DNA of 64,000 nt, taken from the NCBI RefSeq assembly GCF_040689395.1, contig NZ_JBFAZX010000007.1, positions 261,515 through 325,514 on the forward strand, read 5' to 3'. Below are positions 1-7,666 of this stretch, piece by piece. Each line of letters starts with the position of its first letter. The stretch's first letter is position 1. Source of the DNA: Dactylosporangium sp040689395. Lineage in GTDB: Bacteria; Actinomycetota; Actinomycetes; Mycobacteriales; Micromonosporaceae. The position numbers and the translations under genes were made by a program. The notes under the pieces are model-generated. The model was not told the DNA's origin and made no database searches. It saw only the letters and a program-made list of their open reading frames with translations.

Positions 1-2
1 CG

Positions 3-515
3 CAGCTGGCCGGGTTTCTCGCGGCCCTGCACGTGCCCGCGCCCGCCGCGGCGCCTGCGAACCCGGTGCGCGGCGTGCCGTTGTCCACCCGCGCGGAGGC
101 GATGGCCGAGCGCTTCGCCACCGGGCGCGTGCCCGCCGGCCTGCGGGGGCTGTGGGACGAGCTCGTGGCGGTACCGTTCTGGGCCGGGCCGCCGCTGTGG
201 GTGCACGGCGACCCGCACCCCGGCAACCTGCTCACCGGCCCCGACGGGCGGCTCGCCGCGGTTCTGGACTTCGGTGACCTCACGTCGGGAGACCCGGCCA
301 CCGACCTCGCCGCCGCGTGGCTGGTCTTCGACGCCCCGGCGCGGGCGGTGTTCCGCGCGGCGCTGGGCTGCGGCCCGGGCCGTGACGAGGCGACCTGGCA
401 GCGAGCGCGCGGCTGGGCGCTGAACATCGGCGCCGCTCTCGCCGCCGACGCGACGGGGACCCCCGAGATGGCCGCGGTAGCCGAGCACACCCTGCGCGAG
501 GTGCGTCTGGGCTGA
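3..515 (+). CDS. Aminoglycoside phosphotransferase-family protein, 3' part
   Basis: This is the C-terminal half of an APH/choline-kinase-fold phosphotransferase; the gene begins before the window and the frame is open from base 3. The catalytic loop reads HGDPHPGNLL, followed by the magnesium-binding segment VLDFGDLTSGDPATDLA, both diagnostic of the APH family. Such enzymes transfer phosphate from ATP to a hydroxyl on a small molecule, but the substrate cannot be told from this fragment. It ends about 1.1 kb before the first gene that looks cluster-related and is probably ordinary flanking DNA. Confidence 0.8.
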   Translation, partial: QLAGFLAALHVPAPAAAPANPVRGVPLSTRAEAMAERFATGRVPAGLRGLWDELVAVPFWAGPPLWVHGDPHPGNLLTGPDGRLAAVLDFGDLTSGDPATDLAAAWLVFDAPARAVFRAALGCGPGRDEATWQRARGWALNIGAALAADATGTPEMAAVAEHTLREVRLG

Positions 516-541
516 GGCGTGGTCATGAGGCTCGGTCATGC

Positions 542-557
542 GGGAGAGCGCTCTCCC
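542..557. promoter_or_regulatory. Perfect palindrome GGGAGAGCGCTCTCCC, LacI-type operator candidate
   Basis: A perfect 16-bp inverted repeat around a central GC step. Its core GGAGAGCGCTCTCC resembles operators of actinobacterial LacI/GalR-family sugar regulators, which are palindromes centred on CG/GC inside a GAGCGCTC-type core. A second copy lies 93 bp downstream centre to centre. Confidence 0.5.
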
Positions 558-634
558 AAGATCTCGCCCGACGGCCCCGCGGGACGTCCTCTCCGCCGTT
601 GACAGGGCTCCGGCCAGGCGGGAGACTGGCGGTG

Positions 635-650
635 TGGAGAGCGCTCTCCA
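635..650. promoter_or_regulatory. Perfect palindrome TGGAGAGCGCTCTCCA, second LacI-type operator candidate
   Basis: It shares the 14-bp core GGAGAGCGCTCTCC with the copy at 542-557. Paired palindromes spaced by about nine helical turns are typical of looped or double LacI-family operators. No LacI-type gene and no sugar-utilisation gene lies next to them in this window. Confidence 0.5.
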
Positions 651-1039
651 AAGGGTCGGGTGCCGGCGGAGGGCGCTGTCCAGGGCGGCCAGCGCCCTGG
701 GTCAGTGGGCTTGACCAGGGCTGACTGGGTCGCCCGGCCAGTGGTGCAGGGCCATGGTCGTTCGGGTCGGTCACCAGGCGGGGGCTACCCGGGCGTTCTG
801 GTGTCTCCGGGCGGGGACACAAGCCGCGCCGGCCGGGCGCGGCGACCGGGCCGACTGCCGGGCGCTTCGCATGCGTTGTGGCGGTGACCGGGTTGGGATC
901 CCCGCCACCGGGCGTGGCCGTGCGAGCGGCCGCACCCGTGCCGACCTTGCGGCTGCGGCGGCCGCACCGGGGCTCTGGGCGCCCGGGACCGCCGCAGCCG
1001 CAGGCTCCGCGTCCCGTCACCGGAAGGGCTCACACCGCC

Positions 1040-1642
1040 ATGCGACGCCTGCCGAACCCGCTGCTGTCGCTCGCCGCCGTCCTGGCTCGCGTAGTCCTGG
1101 CCCTCGCAGTCGTGACCCTCGCCGCCGGCTGCGGTGCGCCCGCCACCGTGCGACACCCCGTGCCGTCCGCCTCCACCTCCGCCTCCGCCGTGGCCGCCGC
1201 CGCGGACTTCGGCGGCACCGATCTCGCCTGGGTCGAGCTGATGATCCCGATGGACGAGCAGTTGCTGCCGGTGCTCGATCTGCTGCGGCAGCGGGCGTCC
1301 GACCCGGCGCTGGTAGCGCTCGCCGGGGAGCTGCGCGGGGTGTACGACGGGGAGCTGCCCCGGCTGCGCGCCCTCTCCGACCAGGCCGGGCTGCCCAGGG
1401 ACAACCCGCACAAGGGTCACAGGATGCCGGGCCTCGTCGACGCCGACCGGCTGGCTTCGCTGCGGGCCGGCTCGGGGGCCGACTTCCAGCGGCAGGCCGT
1501 GGACTGCCTGCGGGAGCACCTCGACCAGCTGGGCCGGCTCGCGGCCGCCGAGATCACCAACGGCACCAGCCCGGCCGTGAAGGCCCTGGCCCGGCAGGTC
1601 GCCGAGACCCGGGGCGGCGCGAGCGCGCGTCTGCCGAAGTGA
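1040..1642 (+). CDS. Lipoprotein with DUF305-like domain
   Basis: Predicted 200-aa exported lipoprotein. The start at ATG 1040 gives a good lipoprotein signal: basic MRRLP, a hydrophobic stretch, then a lipobox ending AAGCG around residue 32-33. A low-complexity Ser/Ala linker follows, then a helical domain of about 150 aa resembling DUF305/ferritin-like proteins (HKGHRMPGLVD corresponds to the GHxMPGM segment). The usual His-His pairs are largely lost: IPMDEQ stands where PHHEQ is common and LREHLDQ where RHHQG is common, so metal binding is doubtful. A truncated relative of this gene lies at 60051-60190 at the other end of the cluster. Confidence 0.65.
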   Translation: MRRLPNPLLSLAAVLARVVLALAVVTLAAGCGAPATVRHPVPSASTSASAVAAAADFGGTDLAWVELMIPMDEQLLPVLDLLRQRASDPALVALAGELRGVYDGELPRLRALSDQAGLPRDNPHKGHRMPGLVDADRLASLRAGSGADFQRQAVDCLREHLDQLGRLAAAEITNGTSPAVKALARQVAETRGGASARLPK

Positions 1643-1672
1643 ACGGCCGGCGACCAGGCCGGGCCGGGCCGG

Positions 1673-2122
1673 TCAGACCTTCGGCACGTCGAAGAGGCTG
1701 GGGAACTTCGCGGTCAGCACCATGTCCCCCTTGGTGTGCAGCTTGCCCTTCATCACCAGGATCACCGGGTGCGCGTTGCCGGTCACCACATGCAGGAAGT
1801 CGACCGCGCCGATGGTCAGTGTCAGCCTCGGCTCCCTGGTGGGTGCCGGGGACACCCGGCAGACCCCGTTGGAGATGGTCAGCTCGTAGCGGTCGGTGCC
1901 GCCGTCCGGCCGGTCGCCGATGACCCAATGAATGACGGCGTCGAGGGAGCTCGCCCGATCCGCCCGGAAGACGTCCGGCATGCGCCGGAACAGTTCGTCG
2001 AGGACGGCGCAGCGCCGCTCGCCGGTCATCAGGTTCCGTAGGTCCTCGACTGGGGTCCGTTTGACCAGCCTCGCGAAATCCCCGGGCTCCGTCGCCGCGG
2101 GGTTTGCGTCATGTATGGACAT
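1673..2122 (-). CDS. SCP2 sterol-binding domain protein
   Basis: 149 aa, start ATG 2122 preceded by AAGGAG at good spacing. The second half has the SCP2 pattern of alternating strands and Gly/Asp turns (LTISNGVCRV, LTLTIGAVDFLHVVTGN) ending in a lipid-tunnel segment around MKGKLHTKGDMVLTAKF. SCP2-like proteins bind hydrophobic ligands; in secondary-metabolite clusters they are thought to carry or shield lipophilic intermediates. It lies divergently from the FAD-linked oxidase that starts near 2289, so the two share a 166-bp promoter region. I take it as the left edge of the enediyne cluster, but its role there is inference. Confidence 0.75.
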   Translation of the reverse strand: MSIHDANPAATEPGDFARLVKRTPVEDLRNLMTGERRCAVLDELFRRMPDVFRADRASSLDAVIHWVIGDRPDGGTDRYELTISNGVCRVSPAPTREPRLTLTIGAVDFLHVVTGNAHPVILVMKGKLHTKGDMVLTAKFPSLFDVPKV

Positions 2123-2288
2123 GCTCGGCTCCTTCGGTCACTGCCTGCAACGATTGTCCCGGGATCCCTTACCCGCGCCCACTTCCAGCTTGCGGCCGCC
2201 GCACAGTGTCAGCGCACGCTCGGACACGGAGCGGCACTTCCCCGGTGCGACGATGAACGCGATCGCGACGAGTGTCCTTTGCGGAGGC

Positions 2289-3623
2289 ATGATGAGCTTC
2301 GTTTCCGTTGCCGGACTGCGGGCCGGTGCCCGCGAATGGACCAGCACCGCAGGGCCTGGCATCGTGGCCGTGCCGAACCTCGACGGAGTCCTCAGCACCC
2401 ACGACGACGACCTGGCCGGCGCCTCGACCGACTTCGGCAACCGTGTCCGCCGCCGGCCGCTGGCGGTGCTGCGTCCGCGCACCGCGGCGGACGTCGCGGC
2501 GATCGTGCGGTTCGGCCGCGAATGCGGGGTCCCCGTCGTCGCCCGCGGGTCGGGCCACTCGGTCGAGGGCCAGGCACAGGTCCGCGACGGGATCGTGGTG
2601 GACATGGGCTCGCTCGCCGAGATCCACGACAGCGGGCCGGACCGGATCAGTGCCGACGCCGGCGCCCGCTGGAGCGCGGTCGTCGCGGCCACGCTGCCGA
2701 AGGGCCTCGCGCCGCCGGTGCTGCCGGACTACCTCGAGCTGTCGGTCGGCGGCACCCTGTCCGTGGGCGGGGTCGGCGGCGCCAGCCATCGGTACGGCAG
2801 CCAGGCCGACAACGTCCTGGACCTTGACGTCGTCACGCCGCTCGGTGAGCTGCTCACCTGCTCACCGACCCGCGACGCCGCCCTGTTCGACGCGGTCAGG
2901 GCGACCCAGGGCCGGTACGGCATCATCACCCGCGCCACGATGGCGCTGGCGCCGGCGCAGCGCACCGCCCGGCGGCATCTGCTCAGCTATCACGACCTCG
3001 GTGCGTTTCTCGCCGACCAGCGGCGGCTGATCGGCGACCGGCGCTTCGACCACGTGCTCGGCCACGCCCGCCCGGGGCCCACCGGATGGACCTACGTCCT
3101 GGAGGTCGTGAGCACCTACACCCCGCCCCGGCGTCCCGACGATCGCGCGCTGCTGGCCGACCTCGCCCACGAGCGGGGCAGCGAGGAGAGCGAGACCAGT
3201 GGCTACGGGGACTTCCTCGGCCGGCTCGCCCCGTTCGAGGCGCGACTGCGAGCAGTCGGCGCCTGGCAGCATCATCCCCACCCGCGCTGCAACGTCCTGC
3301 TGCCCGGCCGGCACGCCCAGGCGGTCATCGCCGGCGAGCTCGGCGGGACGGGGCCGGGGGACATCGGCGACGGCGGCAGCGTCCTCATCAACGCCATCCC
3401 CACCGCTCGGCTGCAGGCACCGTACATGCCGAACGTGAACGATCCGGTGACCGTCCTGTTCGGGATGCAGCGCACCGCGCCGCCCGGCGACACCGGCGTC
3501 TTGGAGCGGATGCTGCGGGCCAACGCGGCGCTGCGCGCGAGCGCCGTGATCCTGGGCGGTGCCGACTACGCCGGTGCCACGGCCCACCACGACTCGCGAT
3601 CCGGCGCGGCGCACACGTGCTGA
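2289..3623 (+). CDS. FAD-linked oxidoreductase (FAD_binding_4/BBE type)
   Basis: About 444 aa. The N-terminal half is a PCMH-type FAD domain: RPRTAADVAAIVRFGRECGVPVVARGSGHSVEGQAQ, then a GGTLSVGGVGGASHRYG segment that wraps the FAD pyrophosphate. The C-terminal substrate domain resembles cytokinin dehydrogenase-like oxidases. The usual covalent-FAD His may be the one in GSGHS. The end (HHDSRSGAAHTC) does not carry a clear BBE-type tail, so the C-terminus may be shortened. Start choice is uncertain: GGAGG at 2283 sits just before tandem ATGs at 2289 and 2292, and ATG 2253 is also in frame. It is convergent with the UnbL-like gene at 3685. It probably oxidises the core or the aryl unit. Confidence 0.75.
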   Translation: MMSFVSVAGLRAGAREWTSTAGPGIVAVPNLDGVLSTHDDDLAGASTDFGNRVRRRPLAVLRPRTAADVAAIVRFGRECGVPVVARGSGHSVEGQAQVRDGIVVDMGSLAEIHDSGPDRISADAGARWSAVVAATLPKGLAPPVLPDYLELSVGGTLSVGGVGGASHRYGSQADNVLDLDVVTPLGELLTCSPTRDAALFDAVRATQGRYGIITRATMALAPAQRTARRHLLSYHDLGAFLADQRRLIGDRRFDHVLGHARPGPTGWTYVLEVVSTYTPPRRPDDRALLADLAHERGSEESETSGYGDFLGRLAPFEARLRAVGAWQHHPHPRCNVLLPGRHAQAVIAGELGGTGPGDIGDGGSVLINAIPTARLQAPYMPNVNDPVTVLFGMQRTAPPGDTGVLERMLRANAALRASAVILGGADYAGATAHHDSRSGAAHTC

Positions 3624-3684
3624 TCGGTGCACATCCCGCACGCCGACGGCGGCGACCCGCTCAGCGGGCCGCCGCCGCAACCGG

Positions 3685-4674
3685 TCAGTGGCCGACCGGG
3701 CTCGACTGGGTGACGTGTTCACGGATCGCCTGCCGCCACCGCTCGTAGTTCGGCAGCAGTTCGTCGCCGGAGTCGACGGCGACGCTGTCGGCCAGCGCGT
3801 CCGCGGCGGTCGCGGACATCCCGGTCAGGGCGCGCACGGCAGTCTCGGTGTGTTCGGGGCAGTAGCCCGCGTGCATCCGCGCCTTCGCGGCGAACACCGC
3901 ACCTTGGGCCAGATGCGCCTGGTGCGTGCCGGCGGCCCGGCGCAGCGCCTCGAAGCCCTCGCCGTCGCACCCCCCGGCGAACGCGGAGGCCAGTCCCACG
4001 CCGCTCCACAGATCCGGCTGCCGCTCCTGCGCGAAGCCGCGCACGGTCGCCGCGACGTCGTCGACCGCGGCGGCATGGCGGAACCACAGCATCCGGCCAA
4101 CTCCCTGGTCGAACGCCCGCGGGAAATAGTCGGCCCGGCCCTGCCATGGGTACGGCTTGGGCCGCCGCTGCCCGGTGACCCAGGTGTCCTGGTCGAAGTA
4201 GGCCGCGTCGAAGCCGTAACCGTCGACGGCGAGCCAGCTCATCGTCGGGTGATAGCGGGTGTCGGTGAGGTCCGGCAGAACCTTGCGCCACAACGGCCGC
4301 GGCAGGCGCGCCATCGCGAAGCCGATCCCGATGTAGGCGAGGAAGAGGTGCGGGCCGCCCGGCCCTTCCAGCAGCGCCCTGGTCCGCTTCCCGGTGCCGG
4401 GGCCCATCGCGTCGAGCACCGTGCAGGCCATCGTGGCGCCCTCGTAGGCGAACCCCCGGCGCTCCTGGTCGACCAGGTCGAGGCGGCGTTCGATCTCCCA
4501 GGCCGGCGGCCCCTCGATGGTCCACTCGAAGCCACAGACCACCGCCTGCGGGATCGCCTCGAGCCATCTGGTCGTCGCCGACGGCTTGACCGGGAACTTC
4601 AGCTTGGTGAATGAGACGTCTTCAAGCGACGGGGCGAGGGCCATGCGGCGCAGCGATCCGAACACCCTTGACAT
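3685..4674 (-). CDS. Enediyne biosynthesis protein UnbL-like (DUF1702), copy 1
   Basis: 329 aa from ATG 4674, which has GGGAGA five bases upstream; a TTG at 4686 is also possible. The protein has the DUF1702 landmarks shared with the copy at 49789: RRGFAYEGATMA, FLAYIGIGFAMARLPRPLW, DGYGFDAAYFD, FDQGVGRMLWF and LWSGVGLASAFAGG. DUF1702/UnbL is one of the five conserved enediyne cassette proteins, needed for core formation, with no proven reaction. This copy is detached from PKSE and on the opposite strand, with clearly divergent sequence, so it is a paralogue rather than a fresh duplicate. Confidence 0.88.
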   Translation of the reverse strand: MSRVFGSLRRMALAPSLEDVSFTKLKFPVKPSATTRWLEAIPQAVVCGFEWTIEGPPAWEIERRLDLVDQERRGFAYEGATMACTVLDAMGPGTGKRTRALLEGPGGPHLFLAYIGIGFAMARLPRPLWRKVLPDLTDTRYHPTMSWLAVDGYGFDAAYFDQDTWVTGQRRPKPYPWQGRADYFPRAFDQGVGRMLWFRHAAAVDDVAATVRGFAQERQPDLWSGVGLASAFAGGCDGEGFEALRRAAGTHQAHLAQGAVFAAKARMHAGYCPEHTETAVRALTGMSATAADALADSVAVDSGDELLPNYERWRQAIREHVTQSSPVGH

Positions 4675-4865
4675 TGAGTCTCCCAATCATCCGGTGTACT
4701 GCCCGGCGCGGGTCGCCGCGACGGTTATATCGTCAATCGGCGGCGGAGTGGACACGTCTCTTCGAGTGCGTAAGTGACCGCTCCGGTCCCCGGGTGCGCA
4801 GCGGCCGAGACAGGCCGGTCAGCGTGCTGGATGTGGGCACGGCGATGCGCTCGGTCCGTGCCGAT

Positions 4866-4904
4866 GCGGTTCGCTGGGCACGCGGTGCGCGCCCAGCGAA
4901 CCGC
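4866..4904 (-). terminator. Terminator hairpin after the DinB-like gene
   Basis: A perfect 14-bp stem, GCGGTTCGCTGGGC (4866-4879) pairing with 4891-4904, and an 11-base loop. It lies seven bases past the stop of the minus-strand gene at 4911-5708 and separates it from the UnbL copy downstream. Confidence 0.75.
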
Positions 4905-4910
4905 CTGGTG

Positions 4911-5708
4911 TCACGCCGCCGAGAACTGCCCGGCCTGACGCCCCGGGCCGGCCGGACCGCGGTAGGCCTGGGCGATGTCGAGCCACTGCTCGGCGAGCTC
5001 GCCGGCGGCGACGACCGCGAGGTCGTCGCGGTGCCGGCGGCGGGTGACGAGCAGGCAGAAGTCCTCGGCCGGGCCGGTGATCCGTTCGGGCGAGTCGGCC
5101 GGGCCGAACTCCCACACCGCCCCGGACGGCGCGGTGATCTCGAACCGGAACGCGACGTCCGGCGTCTGCAGCCCGCGGCTCTGGTAGCCGAAGTCCCAGG
5201 TGCGCACCGCGAAGTGCACGACCTGGCCGATGCGGTCGGTCACCCGGCGCCGCACGCCCAGCGCGTCGGCGATGTCCTGGCCGTGGGCGAAGAGCTCCAT
5301 CATGCCGGCCATGGCCAGCACCATCGCGGGCAGCGGCCGGACCAGCCACGGCACCAGCTGGTCCATCGGCAGCGCCCCGATCGACTTCTCCGCCGCGGCG
5401 CGCTCCGCACGCCACCGCCGCAGCAGTTCCGCGGGCGGCTCGACGACGTATTCGGAGAGCGCGGCGGTCACATTCGCGTTGAAGTCGGAGCCGAGCCGGC
5501 CGGTCATCGCGATGAACCGGTCCGGGTCCGCGGCCGCCATCCCCGCCATCCGGAACGTGGCGGCCAGGTGGGCGATCTGATGGGCCACGGTCCAACCGAC
5601 CGCGGGTGTGGGCAGCGCCCACTGCTCGGCGTCCAGGTCGCTGACGAGCCGGTCGACGTCGTTGCCGTCCGCGGTCAGGTTGGAGATCACCTTCGGCTGT
5701 TCTGTCAT
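4911..5708 (-). CDS. TIGR03084/DinB-like metal-binding protein
   Basis: 265 aa, start ATG 5708 with GGAGG eight bases upstream. The N-terminal four-helix DinB/MDMPI-like domain includes VGWTVAHQIAHLA (first His ligand region) and ELFAHGQDIADALG (second His), the layout of mycothiol-dependent maleylpyruvate isomerase relatives of the TIGR03084 type; the C-terminal half is a small alpha/beta domain. Related proteins catalyse thiol-dependent isomerisation or conjugation, and a thiol-linked role in handling a reactive enediyne is possible but unproven. Its 5' leader abuts a non-autonomous IS605-like element (5717-6053) whose end supplies the ribosome-binding region. Confidence 0.72.
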   Translation of the reverse strand: MTEQPKVISNLTADGNDVDRLVSDLDAEQWALPTPAVGWTVAHQIAHLAATFRMAGMAAADPDRFIAMTGRLGSDFNANVTAALSEYVVEPPAELLRRWRAERAAAEKSIGALPMDQLVPWLVRPLPAMVLAMAGMMELFAHGQDIADALGVRRRVTDRIGQVVHFAVRTWDFGYQSRGLQTPDVAFRFEITAPSGAVWEFGPADSPERITGPAEDFCLLVTRRRHRDDLAVVAAGELAEQWLDIAQAYRGPAGPGRQAGQFSAA

Positions 5709-5716
5709 CGGATACC

Positions 5717-6053
5717 TCCGTGGATAGTCCGGCCTTCAGGCCGGTGAGGAAACGGATCTCCTGCGGAGCAGGGCAGAGAAGGCCGGTTCGCCGCCAAGGC
5801 GAATCCGGCGTCTGCCGCCCGTGGTGCGCAAGCGAACAGGTGTGCTAGGTTCGTGCGGCTCGGGCAGCGATCACCAAGCTGGCCGGGCCTACCGCCGGGC
5901 TGGCGGGAAGTGACGTCTGTGGAGACGATGTAAGACCGATGGGCGGTACACCGTCCCTCGCCGGTAGTCCGGGTCGGCTGTTGTCGGTGAAGCAGAAAGC
6001 TCAACCCGCGAGGGTTGAATCCCCCTGCTTCAGCTGGGGGAGATGTCAACTCT
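5717..6053. mobile_element. Non-autonomous IS200/IS605-like element without transposase genes
   Basis: This stretch between two minus-strand genes has no credible gene but carries element-end structure. At one end, hairpin 5729-5744 (CCGGCCT-TC-AGGCCGG). At the other, two consecutive hairpins: 6001-6018 (TCAACCC-GCGA-GGGTTGA) and 6021-6040 (CCCCC...GGGGG), followed by GATGTCAAC. Paired subterminal hairpins of this kind, ending in GGGGGAGATGTCAAC, are what I know from actinobacterial IS605/TnpB element right ends and their omega-RNA. A shortened relative is at 31244-31372. No tnpA or tnpB frame is present, so it would be a miniature, trans-mobilised derivative. Confidence 0.55.
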
Positions 6054-6083
6054 GTGGATGCTCTGCGGGCCCGGGCCGCCGTG

Positions 6084-7553
6084 CTACCGCGGCGGCAGGG
6101 GCACGTGCGCGCCGGCCAGGCCGGTGATCGCGGTCCGCTGCCGGCGGCCCAGCATCGTCACCGCGATGACCAGGCCGACGGCGGCGAAGATGACGCATGC
6201 GGCGAACGTGGCACGGAAACCGGCCGTCGCCGCGGCGATCGGGGTGGCGCCGGCCGAGAAGGACACGAGCACGGTCGAGACGATCGCGATGCCGAAGCCG
6301 CCGCCGATCTGCTGAGCGGCGGTGTTGATGCCCGACGCCAGGCCGAGCTCGGACTCGGCGACGCCGGCCAGGGCCGCGGCCGACGCCGCGACGGTGCCCA
6401 GGCCGAGACCGCAGCCGAAGACGAACAGCGCGACGAACAGGCTGGCGTACGAGCCCCCGCCGGCCACGCTGTACATCAGCAGGGCGCTGCCGGCGCCGAT
6501 CAGGACGAGGCAGACCGCGGCGACCGGCCGGAAGCCGAACCGGGTGATGAACGACTGCCCGGCGTACGATCCGACGAACGCCATCAACGGCATGATCGAC
6601 TGTTTGAGGCCGAACTCCAGCGGCGAGTAGCCCAGGACGCCCTGCGTGTACTGGGCGATCGCCAGCGACATGCCGAAGGCGCACATGCCCATGGTCACCA
6701 TGGCCAGGTTGCCGCCCACCAGGACCCGGGAACCCAGCAGGCGCAACGGCAGCAGCGGCGCGCTGGAACGCAGCTCGATGACCACGAACAGCGCGGCGAG
6801 CACGACCGCGGCGCCCGCCGTGGCGAGGGTCTTGGCGTTGAGCCAGCCGACCTCTGGCGCCTGCGCGAGGGTGTACACGATCAGGGCGAGGACCGCGGTG
6901 CTGGTGACGGCGCCGGCGAGGTCGTAGTTGCGGCTCTGCCGCAGGTCCCGGCTCTCCCGCAGCACGAGCGGGATGGCGATCAGCATCAGCACCGCCACCG
7001 GGACGTTGACGAAGAAGACCCCTTGCCAGCCGAAGCCGCTGGTGAGTCCGCCGCCGACGAGCAGCCCGACGGTGGCGCCGATGCCCGCGATGCCGGCCCA
7101 CCCGGCCAGCGCCAGGTGTCGTTCCCGGCCCTCGGGGAACATGGCGGTCAGCAGGGACAGGGCGGTCGGGGTCATCAGCGCCGCCGACACCCCGTGCAGC
7201 GCCCGCGCCAGGATGAGCACCTCGCCGTTCCAGGCGAAGCCGGAGGCCAGCGATACCAGCAGGAACAGCAGGGTGCCGAGCAGGAACATCTTGCGGCGCC
7301 CGAGCAGGTCGGCGGCTCGCCCGCCGAGCAGCAGCAGCCCTCCGAAGGTGACGAGGTTCGCGGTGAGGACCCATTGGGCGGCGCTCTGCGACAGCTGCAG
7401 GCGGGTGCTGATGGTGGGGATCGCCAGGATGACGACCTGCGAGTCCAGGATCACCATGAAGTTGGCGGTGCACAGCAGTACCAGCGCCCACCAACGCCGG
7501 GGGTCCGGCTGGGCGCTGTGGGCCGGGGTCACGGCGAGTTGCGCTCTGTCCAT
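6084..7553 (-). CDS. MFS drug efflux pump, DHA2 (14-TM) family
   Basis: 489 aa from ATG 7553; the longer open frame upstream is not supported by a membrane or signal segment. About 14 hydrophobic segments begin at residue 22. MFS motif A is seen as GGRAADLLGRRKMF after TM2, and motif C-like GAGWAGIAGIGATVGLLVGG after TM4, marking a proton-coupled antiporter of the EmrB/QacA group. It most likely exports the enediyne or an intermediate. A second pump of the same class is at 21766. It follows the FAD monooxygenase gene on the same strand, separated by a hairpin at 7600-7633. Confidence 0.88.
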   Translation of the reverse strand: MDRAQLAVTPAHSAQPDPRRWWALVLLCTANFMVILDSQVVILAIPTISTRLQLSQSAAQWVLTANLVTFGGLLLLGGRAADLLGRRKMFLLGTLLFLLVSLASGFAWNGEVLILARALHGVSAALMTPTALSLLTAMFPEGRERHLALAGWAGIAGIGATVGLLVGGGLTSGFGWQGVFFVNVPVAVLMLIAIPLVLRESRDLRQSRNYDLAGAVTSTAVLALIVYTLAQAPEVGWLNAKTLATAGAAVVLAALFVVIELRSSAPLLPLRLLGSRVLVGGNLAMVTMGMCAFGMSLAIAQYTQGVLGYSPLEFGLKQSIMPLMAFVGSYAGQSFITRFGFRPVAAVCLVLIGAGSALLMYSVAGGGSYASLFVALFVFGCGLGLGTVAASAAALAGVAESELGLASGINTAAQQIGGGFGIAIVSTVLVSFSAGATPIAAATAGFRATFAACVIFAAVGLVIAVTMLGRRQRTAITGLAGAHVPLPPR

Positions 7554-7599
7554 GGCACTGTCCTTTGCTCGGGACCGAAGTGGATTGCGCGATCGACGA

Positions 7600-7633
7600 G
7601 CAGGGGCCCTTCCGCGGACGGAAGAACCCCTGC
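7600..7633. terminator. Hairpin between monooxygenase and MFS genes
   Basis: Interrupted stem: GCAGGGG (7600-7606) with CCCCTGC (7627-7633) and an inner TTCCG/CGGAA pair. It could end or attenuate transcription from the monooxygenase gene at 7667-8986 into the pump gene. The T-rich side is on the plus strand, so its activity in the minus direction is uncertain. Confidence 0.4.
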
Positions 7634-7666
7634 CTGTTTCTTGCGGATTGCTGTTGTTGGGTCTGC

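Larger units (their letters stand above)
516..1039. other. Intergenic region with two operator palindromes
   Basis: I see no convincing coding sequence in these 524 bases. They hold two perfect 16-bp palindromes (542-557 and 635-650) and a hairpin at 671-697 (8-bp stem GGGCGCTG/CAGCGCCC). A longer open frame running into the lipoprotein gene from 878 has no signal-peptide logic before the ATG at 1040, so this part is treated as leader. Confidence 0.5.
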
